Source: CAZAQS01 sp964486825 (GTDB lineage: Bacteria > Chloroflexota > Anaerolineae > Anaerolineales > UBA4823). From it: 31,380 nt of DNA. The stretch's first letter is position 1, and every line of letters starts with the position of its first letter. Below are positions 1 to 7,229 of the stretch, one piece after another. The translations under genes were made by a program, and so were the position numbers. The notes below the pieces were generated by a model. That model saw nothing but the letters and a program-made list of their open reading frames with translations. It was not told the origin of the DNA and searched no databases. The DNA lies in NCBI GenBank assembly GCA_964486825.1, contig CAZAQS010000023.1:1-31380 (forward strand), written 5' to 3'.

Positions 1-79
1 CGGACGTAACAATTTTCTGTCCTAATTCGAACTCTTCAAAATAAAGGCCGCGGCCTGCAGACCTGGACTGATCCTGCAT
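1..79 (-). CDS. MaoC-family acyl dehydratase, N-terminal fragment (cut by window edge)
   Basis: Reading the minus strand from an ATG at 79 gives 26 codons that run off the window; the fragment contains GRGLYFEEFELGQKIVTS. The F-E-E-F-x-x-G-Q pattern near the N-terminus is typical of MaoC/hot-dog-fold enoyl-CoA hydratases, which usually continue into a short stretch beginning with a T-E-x-D motif. A purine-rich Shine-Dalgarno (GAGTGAGAAG) directly precedes the ATG, and an extended -10 element lies just upstream. The neighbouring antiporter and PII-like genes are on the same strand, but the promoter between them suggests a separate transcription unit. Family call is from the short N-terminal motif only; the catalytic Asp/His are outside the window. 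Confidence 0.6.
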   Translation of the reverse strand, partial: MQDQSRSAGRGLYFEEFELGQKIVTS

Positions 80-107
80 CTTCTCACTCCCGATAACGAA
101 TTTTAAA

Positions 108-116
108 ATTGTAGCA
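108..116 (-). promoter_or_regulatory. Extended -10 promoter element (TGCTACAAT)
   Basis: On the minus strand TGCTACAAT matches TGn-TATAAT with one mismatch. It lies about 30 nt upstream of the MaoC-like ATG at 79, leaving room for a short leader with its Shine-Dalgarno. No convincing -35 was found at 17 nt. Confidence 0.45.
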
Positions 117-136
117 CAAAATGTTAAAAAGTTGGC

Positions 137-499
137 TCAAGGACCTTGCTTATTCAAACCATAGGCTTTCAGAACGGGTAAAGCGACTAATAAACCCGTG
201 TCGGGCTGGGTAAGGTCTCCGATCACTCTCTGGGTAGCTTCGATCAGTCTATCTGCCATTTGCTCTCCCTGGACAATCGAGAAAAGTGTTCGGCTGTAAT
301 ACTCTTCGTGGTTTAACAAAGCCTCGAGACTAGGGATCAAGGGGAGATCATCTCTCAAGCCGGTGCGGTTATGAGTGCGGACCCTCCCGAGCCCGCTACT
401 GGCGAGAATTGTGACGCCTGACACGCCTACCTCCTCCCAGGCATCCAACACCTCTGGTACTTTTTCAGGGTTATGCAGAACGAACAAAATGAGATACAT
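137..499 (-). CDS. PII-like (GlnB superfamily) protein linked to antiporter
   Basis: 120 residues, of PII-like size. The start MYLILFVLHNPEKVPEVLDAW fits a beta-alpha ferredoxin-like half in which a sensory protein reads the state of a neighbouring transporter. It then has a Gly/Ser-rich turn (ILASSGLGRV) where PII proteins carry the base of the T-loop. No long T-loop and no uridylylation Tyr motif can be identified, so this is not a classical GlnB/GlnK. The ATG at 499 is preceded by GGAGATAGGAA, and the gene starts 3 nt after the antiporter stop, so the two are almost certainly co-transcribed and coupled. By analogy with transporter-linked PII-like proteins (SbtB, CutA-like, PII-NG) I infer that it modulates the antiporter in response to a nucleotide. 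The ligand is unknown. Confidence 0.6.
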   Translation of the reverse strand: MYLILFVLHNPEKVPEVLDAWEEVGVSGVTILASSGLGRVRTHNRTGLRDDLPLIPSLEALLNHEEYYSRTLFSIVQGEQMADRLIEATQRVIGDLTQPDTGLLVALPVLKAYGLNKQGP

Positions 500-502
500 T
501 TC

Positions 503-1723
503 CTATCTCCTTACCGAAATTTTTTGCGATGCTTTGGCGCGGGTTTCTTGAGAAAACAAGAATCGTAGGAGCACCGGAGTAATCAAGGTGCTCAATATGA
601 CCATACCAACAACTGCTGAGAACTCGTTTGCGGTCATCAGACCTTCATTCAGACCTACGGATGCAAGGATCAGGCCTACTTCACCGCGTGACACCATGCC
701 CGCTCCTAATTGGGCGGACTCTATCCAGGAAAAACCAGCCAGACGCGCACCTAAACCTGCGCCGAAAAGTTTACCAACGATCGCAACCATGACAATGGCA
801 ATCAGAAGCCAAATCGTACCAGTTCCAAGCTCCCGCACGTTCACTGCCAGGCCGATGTTAACGAAGAAGATAGGCACAAAGAAGCTATAGGAAAGCGCGT
901 TTACCCCCCTTTCTAAGCGGTCTTTCTCCGGGCTACGAGCAAACATGAGACCGGCAAGGAAGGAACCGGTTATTGCAGCCATACCGCCCACCATCTCGGC
1001 CGCAAAACCATAGAGGAACATGATGATCAAAGCCAGTGTGACGATACCCTGGCTGATAGGGAGAGAAGAGATCTTACGAGTCAGGCGAGGCAATACATAC
1101 AAACCGAACAAGACGGAAAAAATCAAGAATGCTGCCATCCTTAGAAAGATGAAACCGATATCCATGATTCCTGAACCACCCATTTGCAAAGCCAGAAATG
1201 AGGAAAGTAAGAGGATGACCAGGATATCGTCAAAAACTGCCGCTCCAAGCAAACCCAAGCCAACCCGGCTACGGAGCGCTTTCATCTCCATCAAGGTCTG
1301 AGCAGAGATGCTCACACTGGTTGCTCCTAACGCCAACCCCAGGAACAGAGCATGGCTGGATTGGAAACCGAACAGCATGCCCACTCCCCATCCCAACCCG
1401 ATCGGCATCAAAACACCCAATATGCCGGCAAAGGCAGATACCTTACTATTCCGGAGCAACTCGGATAGATGTAACTCCAGACCGGCTACGAACATAAGCA
1501 GCAAGACGCCTATTTCAGCGATGCTTGCTATAATCGATTCGATATAGATATTCTCAAATACCGGCAAGTGCAGGATATTGATCAGGGAGGGCCCAAGCAA
1601 TAACCCTACCATCAGCTCACCCAATACAGATGGCTGGCGTAGGGATGAGCTTAGCAAACCACCAAGCTTTGCCAGAAATAGAATGATGGAGAGAAAAAGC
1701 AGCAGTTGAAGGAATGGCGTCAT
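503..1723 (-). CDS. CPA2-family (Kef/NapA-type) cation:proton antiporter
   Basis: 406 residues, almost entirely hydrophobic, with about 12 predicted membrane helices. Visible family features are an N-terminal helix ending in RQPSVLGELMVGLLLGPS (the conserved P-x-V-x-G-E/Y-x-x-x-G-x-x-x-G-P signature of CPA antiporters), LGATSVSIS around residues 132-140 and FDD at 164-166, the acidic pair expected in the ion-translocation site. It ends shortly after the membrane domain, so it lacks the RCK/TrkA-N regulatory domain of KefB/C. The PII-like protein encoded 3 nt downstream may supply regulation in trans. Exchange of K+ or Na+ for H+ across the cytoplasmic membrane is the expected activity; the ion cannot be told from sequence. 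The ATG at 1723 is chosen because it begins directly with the first hydrophobic helix. Confidence 0.88.
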   Translation of the reverse strand: MTPFLQLLLFLSIILFLAKLGGLLSSSLRQPSVLGELMVGLLLGPSLINILHLPVFENIYIESIIASIAEIGVLLLMFVAGLELHLSELLRNSKVSAFAGILGVLMPIGLGWGVGMLFGFQSSHALFLGLALGATSVSISAQTLMEMKALRSRVGLGLLGAAVFDDILVILLLSSFLALQMGGSGIMDIGFIFLRMAAFLIFSVLFGLYVLPRLTRKISSLPISQGIVTLALIIMFLYGFAAEMVGGMAAITGSFLAGLMFARSPEKDRLERGVNALSYSFFVPIFFVNIGLAVNVRELGTGTIWLLIAIVMVAIVGKLFGAGLGARLAGFSWIESAQLGAGMVSRGEVGLILASVGLNEGLMTANEFSAVVGMVILSTLITPVLLRFLFSQETRAKASQKISVRR

Positions 1724-1796
1724 GATATTCGGATTTTCTTTTCCAGGGGCGCACCCAACTTCTGATTATATCACCCCCCTGCCCCAGGCAAATCCC

Positions 1797-1825
1797 TTTA
1801 CCCCAAGGCTATCCTCCCTTACAAT
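1797..1825 (+). promoter_or_regulatory. Sigma-70-type promoter for the glycosidase operon, leaderless
   Basis: TTTACC (1797-1802) and TACAAT (1820-1825) are separated by exactly 17 nt. The ATG follows the -10 by only 6 nt, so transcription would begin at or next to the start codon. The GGAAAG between them abuts the ATG and is too close to act as a Shine-Dalgarno. Confidence 0.55.
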
Positions 1826-1831
1826 GGAAAG

Positions 1832-4217
1832 ATGCGTGAATGGAATCTAAAAAAGGGCGACCCTCTTTCACTGACCATTGCAGCCGACGCCCGGCTCAGC
1901 CAGACGGATTACTGTAACGACCAGATCTGGGAGCTTTCGCTTGGGGGAGGTGAGCCCCAAGCCCTGGCGTTGCAGACAACTTTCGGTTTACGCGCCCGGA
2001 GATTGCGCCTGTTCCCCCGTTTCACTGAACACGGTGAAAATATCATCGATCCATCATCTTTTTCAACTCCTCCCTCCATCAGCCATTTTTATCCCAACTT
2101 TCTCACCGTCTCTTTCTTTCCATTTCCTGACCTGGAAGTTAAAGCTGAATTTTGGGTTCCCCTTTCTCAAGCAGTAGCCGGTCGCCTGCATATCGTTAAT
2201 CATCGCGAAACCACCCGTAACATCCGGTTGGACTGGATTGCCCTCCTAACTATTGCAGGGGAGGGAGAGAGAATGGCCCCACTGGAGCTGGATGCCACCC
2301 AAATCCTGGCAGGTAGGAGCAACGATCTGGCGCCGGTAGTATTCCTTACGGGTGGACCTCAGGCAGGCGCCACCCCCTACCCAGCACTGACCCTCAACCT
2401 TGAGTTGCCTGCCAAAAGGCATCACCAGATCATATGGGCGCAAGCCGCTCTCACAGATACACAGTTATCCCTAGAGCTTGCCAAACAAATTGCCTCCAGG
2501 AACTGGGAAGCAGAGCTGGCCCGTATCGAACTACTCTACGAAAGTAAAATCGAGGTGCATACTGGAGACCCAGATTGGGATGCAGCTTTCGCCTTATCAC
2601 AAAAAGTAGCTTACGGGCTGTTTTTACAACCCACCGCTCATCTTGAGTTCCCATCTTTCGTGCTGACTCGCCAACCAGACCAGGGTTTTTCGTTACGTGG
2701 GACTGGTGGGGACTATGATTACCTGTGGAACGGGCAGACCCCGCTAGACACATATTATATGTGCAGCCTAATTCTGCCAGCCGCCCCGGAACTCGCGCAA
2801 GGCTTGTTACGCAACTTCATCTCGACTGCTCAAGAAGATGGTTTTATCGATTGGAAACCTGGATTAGGGGGGCAACGCAGCCAACTCCTGGCTACTCCAT
2901 TGCTTGCAGGCCTGGCCTGGAGGATCTACCAGCTAACCAAAGATATCTCCTTTATCCAGACAGTCTACCCACCTCTATTGGAATTCGTGCGTGCCTGGTT
3001 CACTCAAAAACATGATCGAGATGGGGATGGCATCCCAGAATGGGACCATATCATGCAAGCCGGATTCGACGATCACCCGCTCTTTACTTCCTGGCTCGAT
3101 TGGTCTCAAGGAGCGGAGGTTAGCACAGCAGAGAGTCCCGGGCTTTGCGCGATGTTGCTTAATGAATGCCAGGCGTTGATCCATATGGCACAGGAATTGA
3201 ATTTACCTGAAGCTATTCCTGGCCTGGGAGCATTATCAGATAACCTCAGAACGGCGATAGAAATTTCCTGGGACTCAACTCATTCTATCTACCAATACTG
3301 GGACCGCGATTCGCATTACTGCACAGCCGGAGAAGTCCTCGGGCACCGGCGTGGATCGGGTGAAATCATCATAGAACGCCATTTCGATCACCCGGTACGG
3401 ATGCTGCTGCAATTACAGGTCTCAGATGAAGCAACCCGCCGTATCCGGGTATTCGTCCATGGCGCCACTCCCAATGGACAGCATATCGTTGAGCCGGTTC
3501 CAAACAATAGCTGGAAGTGGCAATTCGAAAAAGCCCACGCTACAGGTGAGCGAGTATACACGCATATAGAACGTGTTCTCGTGGAAGGACTGGAGGAGGG
3601 GGATTTAATCCTGGTGAAGAATGTAGCATACAATGGAGTAGATTACAGCCTGCTACTTCCTCTTTGGGCACAGGTTCNNNNNNNNNNGAGCGTTGGTGGA
3701 AGATACACTTACAGACCCAGATTACTTATGGCGTCCACATGGCATTCCTGCTACCAGCGTTCCTCCTATGTTTCAGAAAATGGGCGCCTCAACTCATGTG
3801 CATATGCCCTGGAACTTATTGCTTGGAGAGGGTCTAATAAGCTATGGTTATCGTAAAGAAGCTGCTGATCTGGTTACCCGCTTAATGGGAACGATTATCC
3901 AGACACTAAAACAAGACCAATCCTTCCGCAAATATTATCACCCCGATACAGGAACCGGCCTGGGGGACCGTAACTCATTAGATGGTTTAGCGCCTCTCAG
4001 CCTGTTTCTGGACAGCCTTGGAGTACGCTTCCTGTCTCATAACAGCATATCTCTCAACGGAATTAACCCATTTCCATGGCCTGTTACGGTAAAATATCGA
4101 GGCCTGACCGTTCTCCGGCAGCTCGAAAAGACAACTGTTGTCTACCCGAATGGAGAAACAGTCACAGTAACCGATCCATCTCCTTGTGTCATCACTTTGG
4201 ACAGTAACGAGCGATAG
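1832..4217 (+). CDS. GH63-like six-hairpin glycoside hydrolase, interrupted by scaffold gap
   Basis: Two reading frames join across ten Ns: residues 1-615 upstream and 175 residues after the gap, from about 3690 to the TAG at 4215-4217. Total length is therefore at least 790 aa. An N-terminal beta-sandwich (about 1-230) precedes an (alpha/alpha)6 barrel that begins near the PDWDAAFALSQKVAYGLF stretch. Visible hallmarks are GGDYDYLWNGQTPLDTYYM, the calcium-loop-like DRDGDGIPEWDH (residues 395-406) and, after the gap, WRPHGIPATS and GLGDRNSLDGLAPLSLF. These resemble GH63/MGH1-like (mannosyl- or glucosylglycerate hydrolase) and trehalase-fold enzymes. A beta-rich segment (about 505-610) appears inserted into the barrel. 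No signal peptide, so cytoplasmic. Substrate is not determinable; a glycoside osmolyte is one inference, since genes for cyclic-di-AMP receptors follow. The frame change is caused by an N run of arbitrary length, not by a mutation. Confidence 0.7.
3678..3687. other. Assembly gap (ten Ns) inside a coding region
   Basis: Ten Ns lie inside the glycosidase gene. The reading frame before the gap has a codon starting at 3677 and the one after has a codon starting at 3690, so the true gap length must be a multiple of three. Ten is therefore a placeholder. Confidence 0.95.
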
Positions 4218-4229
4218 AAGGTAGAGACA

Positions 4230-4580
4230 ATGAAACCTAACCCACCTCCTAAAGACGTCAACAGGATCATGACAGTTGTCGTGCAAGAGCAAGATGTCGA
4301 GAACGCTATTCACTCCCTGTTACATTTAGGCATCTCGGTAACCAGGTTGTCAAGCTCGGGTGGGTTCCTGGGTAGGCGTAACGCTACCCTGATCATCGGT
4401 GTAAACGATCGTCAAGTAGAAAAAGCGACCCAGGCTCTTACCCGAAGCTGCCGGCGGAGAGTGGAATACGTTGCCACGCCATTAGAAGGTTCGCCCCTCC
4501 CCTTCCCATCACCCACTCCCATTACGGTAGGCGGCGCAACGATATTCACCCTTGAGGTGGAACGATTTTTAGAGCTGTAA
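4230..4580 (+). CDS. Cyclic-di-AMP receptor, DarA/PstA family (full-length type)
   Basis: 116 residues. From residue 14 it follows the DarA/PstA (DUF970) pattern: MTVVVQEQDVENAIHSLL, then TRLSSSGGFLGRRNATLIIGV, then a variable loop and the closing GGATIFTLEVERFLEL. The GGFL-x-x-x-N-x-T motif forms the cyclic-di-AMP pocket in characterised members and is intact, including the Asn. The long B-loop region before GGATIF is present. An ATG at 4269 would match the usual family N-terminus, but the GAG-containing purine tract before 4230 favours the longer form with a 13-residue proline-rich extension. It starts 12 nt after the glycosidase stop, so it belongs to that operon. Role: cytoplasmic trimeric signal receptor whose partner is not known here. 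Confidence 0.85.
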   Translation: MKPNPPPKDVNRIMTVVVQEQDVENAIHSLLHLGISVTRLSSSGGFLGRRNATLIIGVNDRQVEKATQALTRSCRRRVEYVATPLEGSPLPFPSPTPITVGGATIFTLEVERFLEL

Positions 4581-4603
4581 CAGTCACCGAAAAGGAAACT
4601 CCT

Positions 4604-4870
4604 ATGAAACTTATCGTAGCCATCCTACGTGATGAAGATTGTGAGAAGATATCGCATGCCCTCGTGACAGCCGATTTCCGAGTAACCCAGATCGCCTCTA
4701 CAGGTGGCTTTTTACGCCGTGGCTCGACAACACTGATGATAGGGGTGGAAAATGATAAAGTTGACCAGGCTATCCAAATCATCAAAGATAACTCATCACC
4801 CCCAGCTGACTCCAGGCAAAGAAAAGCTACCCTGTTTGTCTTGAACGTTCTAGACTTCGAACAAGTTTGA
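4604..4870 (+). CDS. Cyclic-di-AMP receptor, DarA/PstA family (short-loop paralogue)
   Basis: 88 residues, paralogous to the gene just upstream. It begins MKLIVAILRDEDCEKISHAL as typical DarA does, contains TQIASTGGFLRRGSTTLMIGV, and ends RKATLFVLNVLDFEQV. Compared with DarA (about 109 aa) roughly 20 residues of the B-loop before the final strand are missing, and the pocket Asn of the GGFL-x-x-x-N motif is Ser. It may bind a different nucleotide or bind cyclic-di-AMP weakly, or form mixed trimers with its neighbour. Shine-Dalgarno AAGGAAACTCCT precedes the ATG. Spacing from the upstream paralogue is 23 nt. Confidence 0.82.
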   Translation: MKLIVAILRDEDCEKISHALVTADFRVTQIASTGGFLRRGSTTLMIGVENDKVDQAIQIIKDNSSPPADSRQRKATLFVLNVLDFEQV

Positions 4871-4944
4871 TCCCCAATCTGTACCAGTACCAGATATCCT
4901 GCTTCTCCAACTGATATGCATTCACAAAGTTTTAGGAGGATAAG

Positions 4945-5904
4945 ATGGAGGCTGACACATCGGATATTCGCATGTTCAGCGGTAGGTCGCATCCCGAGCT
5001 GGCTCAAGAGATTGCAGATCAAATCGGGATACTATTAGAGGAAACCCATTTTTCCCGTTTCAGTAATGATAATTTGTTCATCCAGCTAGGCGCTAGCGTG
5101 CGAGGGCGGAAAGTCCTGATCGTCCAATCTCTAATCCCGCCGGTTAGCGAGCATCTTTTGGAATTATTTATGATGCTGGATATCGCCCGTAGTGCAGCCG
5201 CATCCGAGGTGCATGCTATCATCCCCTATTTTTCTTATGCTCGCTCTGACAAAAAGAATGCACCCCGCTTGATTGCCGACCTGCTGCAGACTGCTGGAGC
5301 TACCCAGGTAATGACAATGACGCTACACTCTCCACAGGTCCACGGTTTTTTTGGCATTCCCACTGACCCACTCACCGCGCGCGGTTTGTTCGTGCACCAT
5401 TTGAACCAAAAAAAACTTGATCCCAGGGATTCGATTGTTGTGGCTCCTGATTACGGCAGGGCAGGCTCAGCCGGGAGAGTGGCAGCCCAGTTGGGCTTGA
5501 AATCCATCTCTGCTGAGAAAAAGCGTATCTCTGATACGGAAGTGCTAGTGGGAGAATTGATCGGGAAACAGGTTGCAGGTTTTCGTCGCGCCCTGATCTA
5601 CGATGATGAGATCGCTACCGGAGGATCGGTAGTCAACTTATGCCACCGGCTGGTTGAAAATGGGGTCGAAGAGCTCATCATCATCTGTACTCATGGTCTT
5701 TTCATTAATAACGCACTTGAACGTATCGTAGCGATCCCCCAGGTTGTCGAGATCGTCACAACCAACACTGTACCCATTCCCCAGGAAAAACGAGCGCCAA
5801 ATATGGTTGTTCTTTCGGTGGCTGCGGTTTTTGGGGAGGCTATCCGAAGAAATATCACTCACCAATCGATCGGAGATCTATTCGCTTTTTGGGATGACCG
5901 ATAA
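4945..5904 (+). CDS. Ribose-phosphate pyrophosphokinase-like protein (divergent PRPP synthetase)
   Basis: 319 residues, the normal length for class I PRPP synthetase (ATP + ribose-5-phosphate to PRPP + AMP). It opens with IRMFSGRSHPELAQEIADQ, followed by GRKVLIVQSLIPP, PYFSYARSDKKNAP, TLHSPQVHGFFGIP and the catalytic-loop lysines EKKRISD near residue 191. The ribose-phosphate loop reads YDDEIATGGSV (219-229) instead of the usual DDMIDTGGT, so the conserved inner Asp is Ala at 224. The flexible loop after YAR-x-D-K is about four residues shorter than usual, and the D of DLHxxQ is Thr. It may be a paralogue with altered activity or a lineage-specific Prs. The ATG follows a strong AGGAGG, 74 nt after the second receptor gene. 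Confidence 0.8.
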   Translation: MEADTSDIRMFSGRSHPELAQEIADQIGILLEETHFSRFSNDNLFIQLGASVRGRKVLIVQSLIPPVSEHLLELFMMLDIARSAAASEVHAIIPYFSYARSDKKNAPRLIADLLQTAGATQVMTMTLHSPQVHGFFGIPTDPLTARGLFVHHLNQKKLDPRDSIVVAPDYGRAGSAGRVAAQLGLKSISAEKKRISDTEVLVGELIGKQVAGFRRALIYDDEIATGGSVVNLCHRLVENGVEELIIICTHGLFINNALERIVAIPQVVEIVTTNTVPIPQEKRAPNMVVLSVAAVFGEAIRRNITHQSIGDLFAFWDDR

Positions 5905-5907
5905 GCA

Positions 5908-6486
5908 TTATCTCACTTCATGGAATTCTTCCACCTGGTAAAGCCATACTTCCATTTTTCTTTGGCGCCAGCTATCTGGCGCTAAACCCATTTTCATGCA
6001 CAAGCTGTTCAGAAACATGTCTGGGTCAGGGAGCTTCTCCCAGACCTGGGGCAAGAATGTCGCCCGGCGAGCGCCATCTCTCAAGATAACCCCCTCTTTC
6101 CTTGAGAATAACTCCCGCTCTAAGTCGTCAAAATTTTCATACTCGAGTTGCTGGGGTGGGGTGAGTCGGGAAATCTCGATCGTAATTTCTCTCAGCTCTT
6201 CCGGTGTAACGGGGGAGAAACGGTAATCCTGGAGCCCTGCGGCAATGGCATGCTCGCGCACGTCTTCAGCCAGGGATTGGTAAGCCTCAAGCGCCCCAAT
6301 ACAACCACGCAGCTCTCCCTGGCGCCTTAGGGTAACAAATGTCGCCCCGGGCTCCTGCAAACAGGGCGATATCAACTCTAACTCCAATGGCTCTAATTGT
6401 TTTCCGTATACCGCATCCTCAAGAGCTTTCCGTGCCATATTCAATAAAACTTGCCGTTCCTCCATAGAAAGCTGTACTTGAATCAT
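5908..6486 (-). CDS. amrA: AMMECR1-domain protein (AmmeMemoRadiSam system protein A)
   Basis: 192 residues spanning one AMMECR1 domain. The signature RRQGELRGCIGALEAYQSL is present, followed by DYRFSPVTPEELREITIEISRL and the closing LPQVWEKLPDPDMFLNSLCMK. In many bacteria and archaea this protein is encoded with a Memo-type protein and a radical SAM enzyme, from which the name AmmeMemoRadiSam comes; the molecular function is unresolved. Neither partner is in this window. Instead the gene overlaps the stop of a flavin reductase gene by one base (TAATG), implying a coupled operon. It converges with the PRPP synthetase gene, with only 3 nt between the stops. Confidence 0.88.
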   Translation of the reverse strand: MIQVQLSMEERQVLLNMARKALEDAVYGKQLEPLELELISPCLQEPGATFVTLRRQGELRGCIGALEAYQSLAEDVREHAIAAGLQDYRFSPVTPEELREITIEISRLTPPQQLEYENFDDLERELFSRKEGVILRDGARRATFLPQVWEKLPDPDMFLNSLCMKMGLAPDSWRQRKMEVWLYQVEEFHEVR

Positions 6487-6977
6487 TATTGCACCCCTTT
6501 ATAGGTCTGCCGGTGATATATAAGGGGGTGGCTGTCTTCTGGTTGTGCATTAACCTGAAGACGAACCACTTCGGCGATGTAGATCGTATGGGTGGCTACA
6601 TCGTGTATAGAAACCACCCGGCAATCAAAAAAAGCCAGGCCTCCCGTGATAAATGAGGCTCCTGTCGATAAAGTAAAGGTATCGACATTCTCAAAACGGT
6701 CCTCATGCTCCGTATGCCGGCCTGCGAAACAATCGGATACTTCCTCTTGGTTGCGGGCCAGGATGGTCACCCCAAAAAAGCCTGAACTCTTCACCAGCGT
6801 GTTGGTCCTGGATTTCCTTTCCAGGGACACAAGCACGAGAGGGGGCGTCAATGAGATCGAAGTAAACGAGTTTACGGTCATCCCGTGTCGCGTACCCTGG
6901 TAGTCGGAGGTAAGTACAGTGACTCCCGTAGCCCACTCACGCATCGCCGACCGGAAATCTGATGGATCCACTGCCAT
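6486..6977 (-). CDS. Flavin reductase-like FMN-binding protein
   Basis: 163 residues with the split-barrel flavin reductase fold. The N-terminus (VDPSDFRSAMREWATGVTVL) is the standard start of HpaC/FRP-type reductases. The HGMTVNSFTSISLTPPLVLV segment carries the M-T-x-N-S-x-x-S-x-S-x-x-P-P motif that contacts FMN. Such proteins reduce FMN/FAD with NAD(P)H to feed a monooxygenase, but no monooxygenase is adjacent, and stand-alone members with bound FMN are common. The best Shine-Dalgarno (GGAGAGGAAG) lies about 19 nt before the ATG, which is long, and the promoter places the transcription start about 93 nt upstream. That leader contains a small open reading frame that overlaps this gene's start. 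Confidence 0.86.
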   Translation of the reverse strand: MAVDPSDFRSAMREWATGVTVLTSDYQGTRHGMTVNSFTSISLTPPLVLVSLERKSRTNTLVKSSGFFGVTILARNQEEVSDCFAGRHTEHEDRFENVDTFTLSTGASFITGGLAFFDCRVVSIHDVATHTIYIAEVVRLQVNAQPEDSHPLIYHRQTYKGVQ

Positions 6978-7060
6978 AAGTTTGGTTGGTTTAGCTTCCT
7001 CTCCAAGTAGAATGATGCAGCTGAAGAAAGCAGGATTGCCAATATCAGGAAATCATACAT
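6878..7060 (-). CDS. Possible 60-aa small membrane or leader protein overlapping the flavin reductase start
   Basis: An ATG at 7060 with an excellent Shine-Dalgarno (AGGAAGAGAAGT) lies 11 nt downstream of the predicted transcription start of the flavin reductase mRNA. The product begins MYDFLILAILLSSAASFYLE, one possible membrane helix, followed by charged residues, and then overlaps the flavin reductase gene out of frame by 100 nt. The overlapping part could be non-functional read-on. It may be a real small protein, an upstream regulatory peptide, or chance. I do not recognise it. Confidence 0.22.
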   Translation of the reverse strand: MYDFLILAILLSSAASFYLERKLNQPNLWQWIHQISGRRCVSGLRESLYLPPTTRVRDTG

Positions 7061-7077
7061 ACTTCTCTTCCTTCTTC

Positions 7078-7106
7078 ATAATACATTCCCGTCATAAAGA
7101 CGTCAA
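7078..7106 (-). promoter_or_regulatory. Near-consensus sigma-70 promoter for flavin reductase / AMMECR1 operon
   Basis: On the minus strand TTGACG (7106-7101) and TATTAT (7083-7078) are separated by 17 nt: five of six matches at each box. Predicted transcription start is near 7071, giving a leader of about 93 nt to the flavin reductase ATG. Confidence 0.65.
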
Positions 7107-7193
7107 GAGAGAATGGAGTTTTCATGAAAGAACTGCTAAAAGGAAGCCAGTCAGAAAAGCATTGGGCCAGTATAGTTTCATCCTCAATTTTAC

Positions 7194-7222
7194 TTGCCTT
7201 CTCGGATCAAATAAGGTACTAT
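7194..7222 (+). promoter_or_regulatory. Promoter for the cell-wall operon, leaderless
   Basis: TTGCCT (7194-7199), 17-nt spacer, TACTAT (7217-7222), then 7 nt to the ATG at 7230. The predicted start of transcription coincides with the start codon, and there is no Shine-Dalgarno before that ATG. Confidence 0.55.
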
Positions 7223-7229
7223 CAGACTC

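Noticed and set aside
3688..3856. Continuation of the 5' glycosidase frame past the gap (SVGGRYTYRPR...)
   Set aside because: Out of frame with the true family-like C-terminal part, which begins about 3690 in another frame. It arises only from the arbitrary ten-N filler.
5965..5982. GCGCCAG-CTAT-CTGGCGC hairpin downstream of the PRPP synthetase
   Set aside because: It lies inside the AMMECR1 coding region and no T-run follows on either strand, so I do not call it a terminator.
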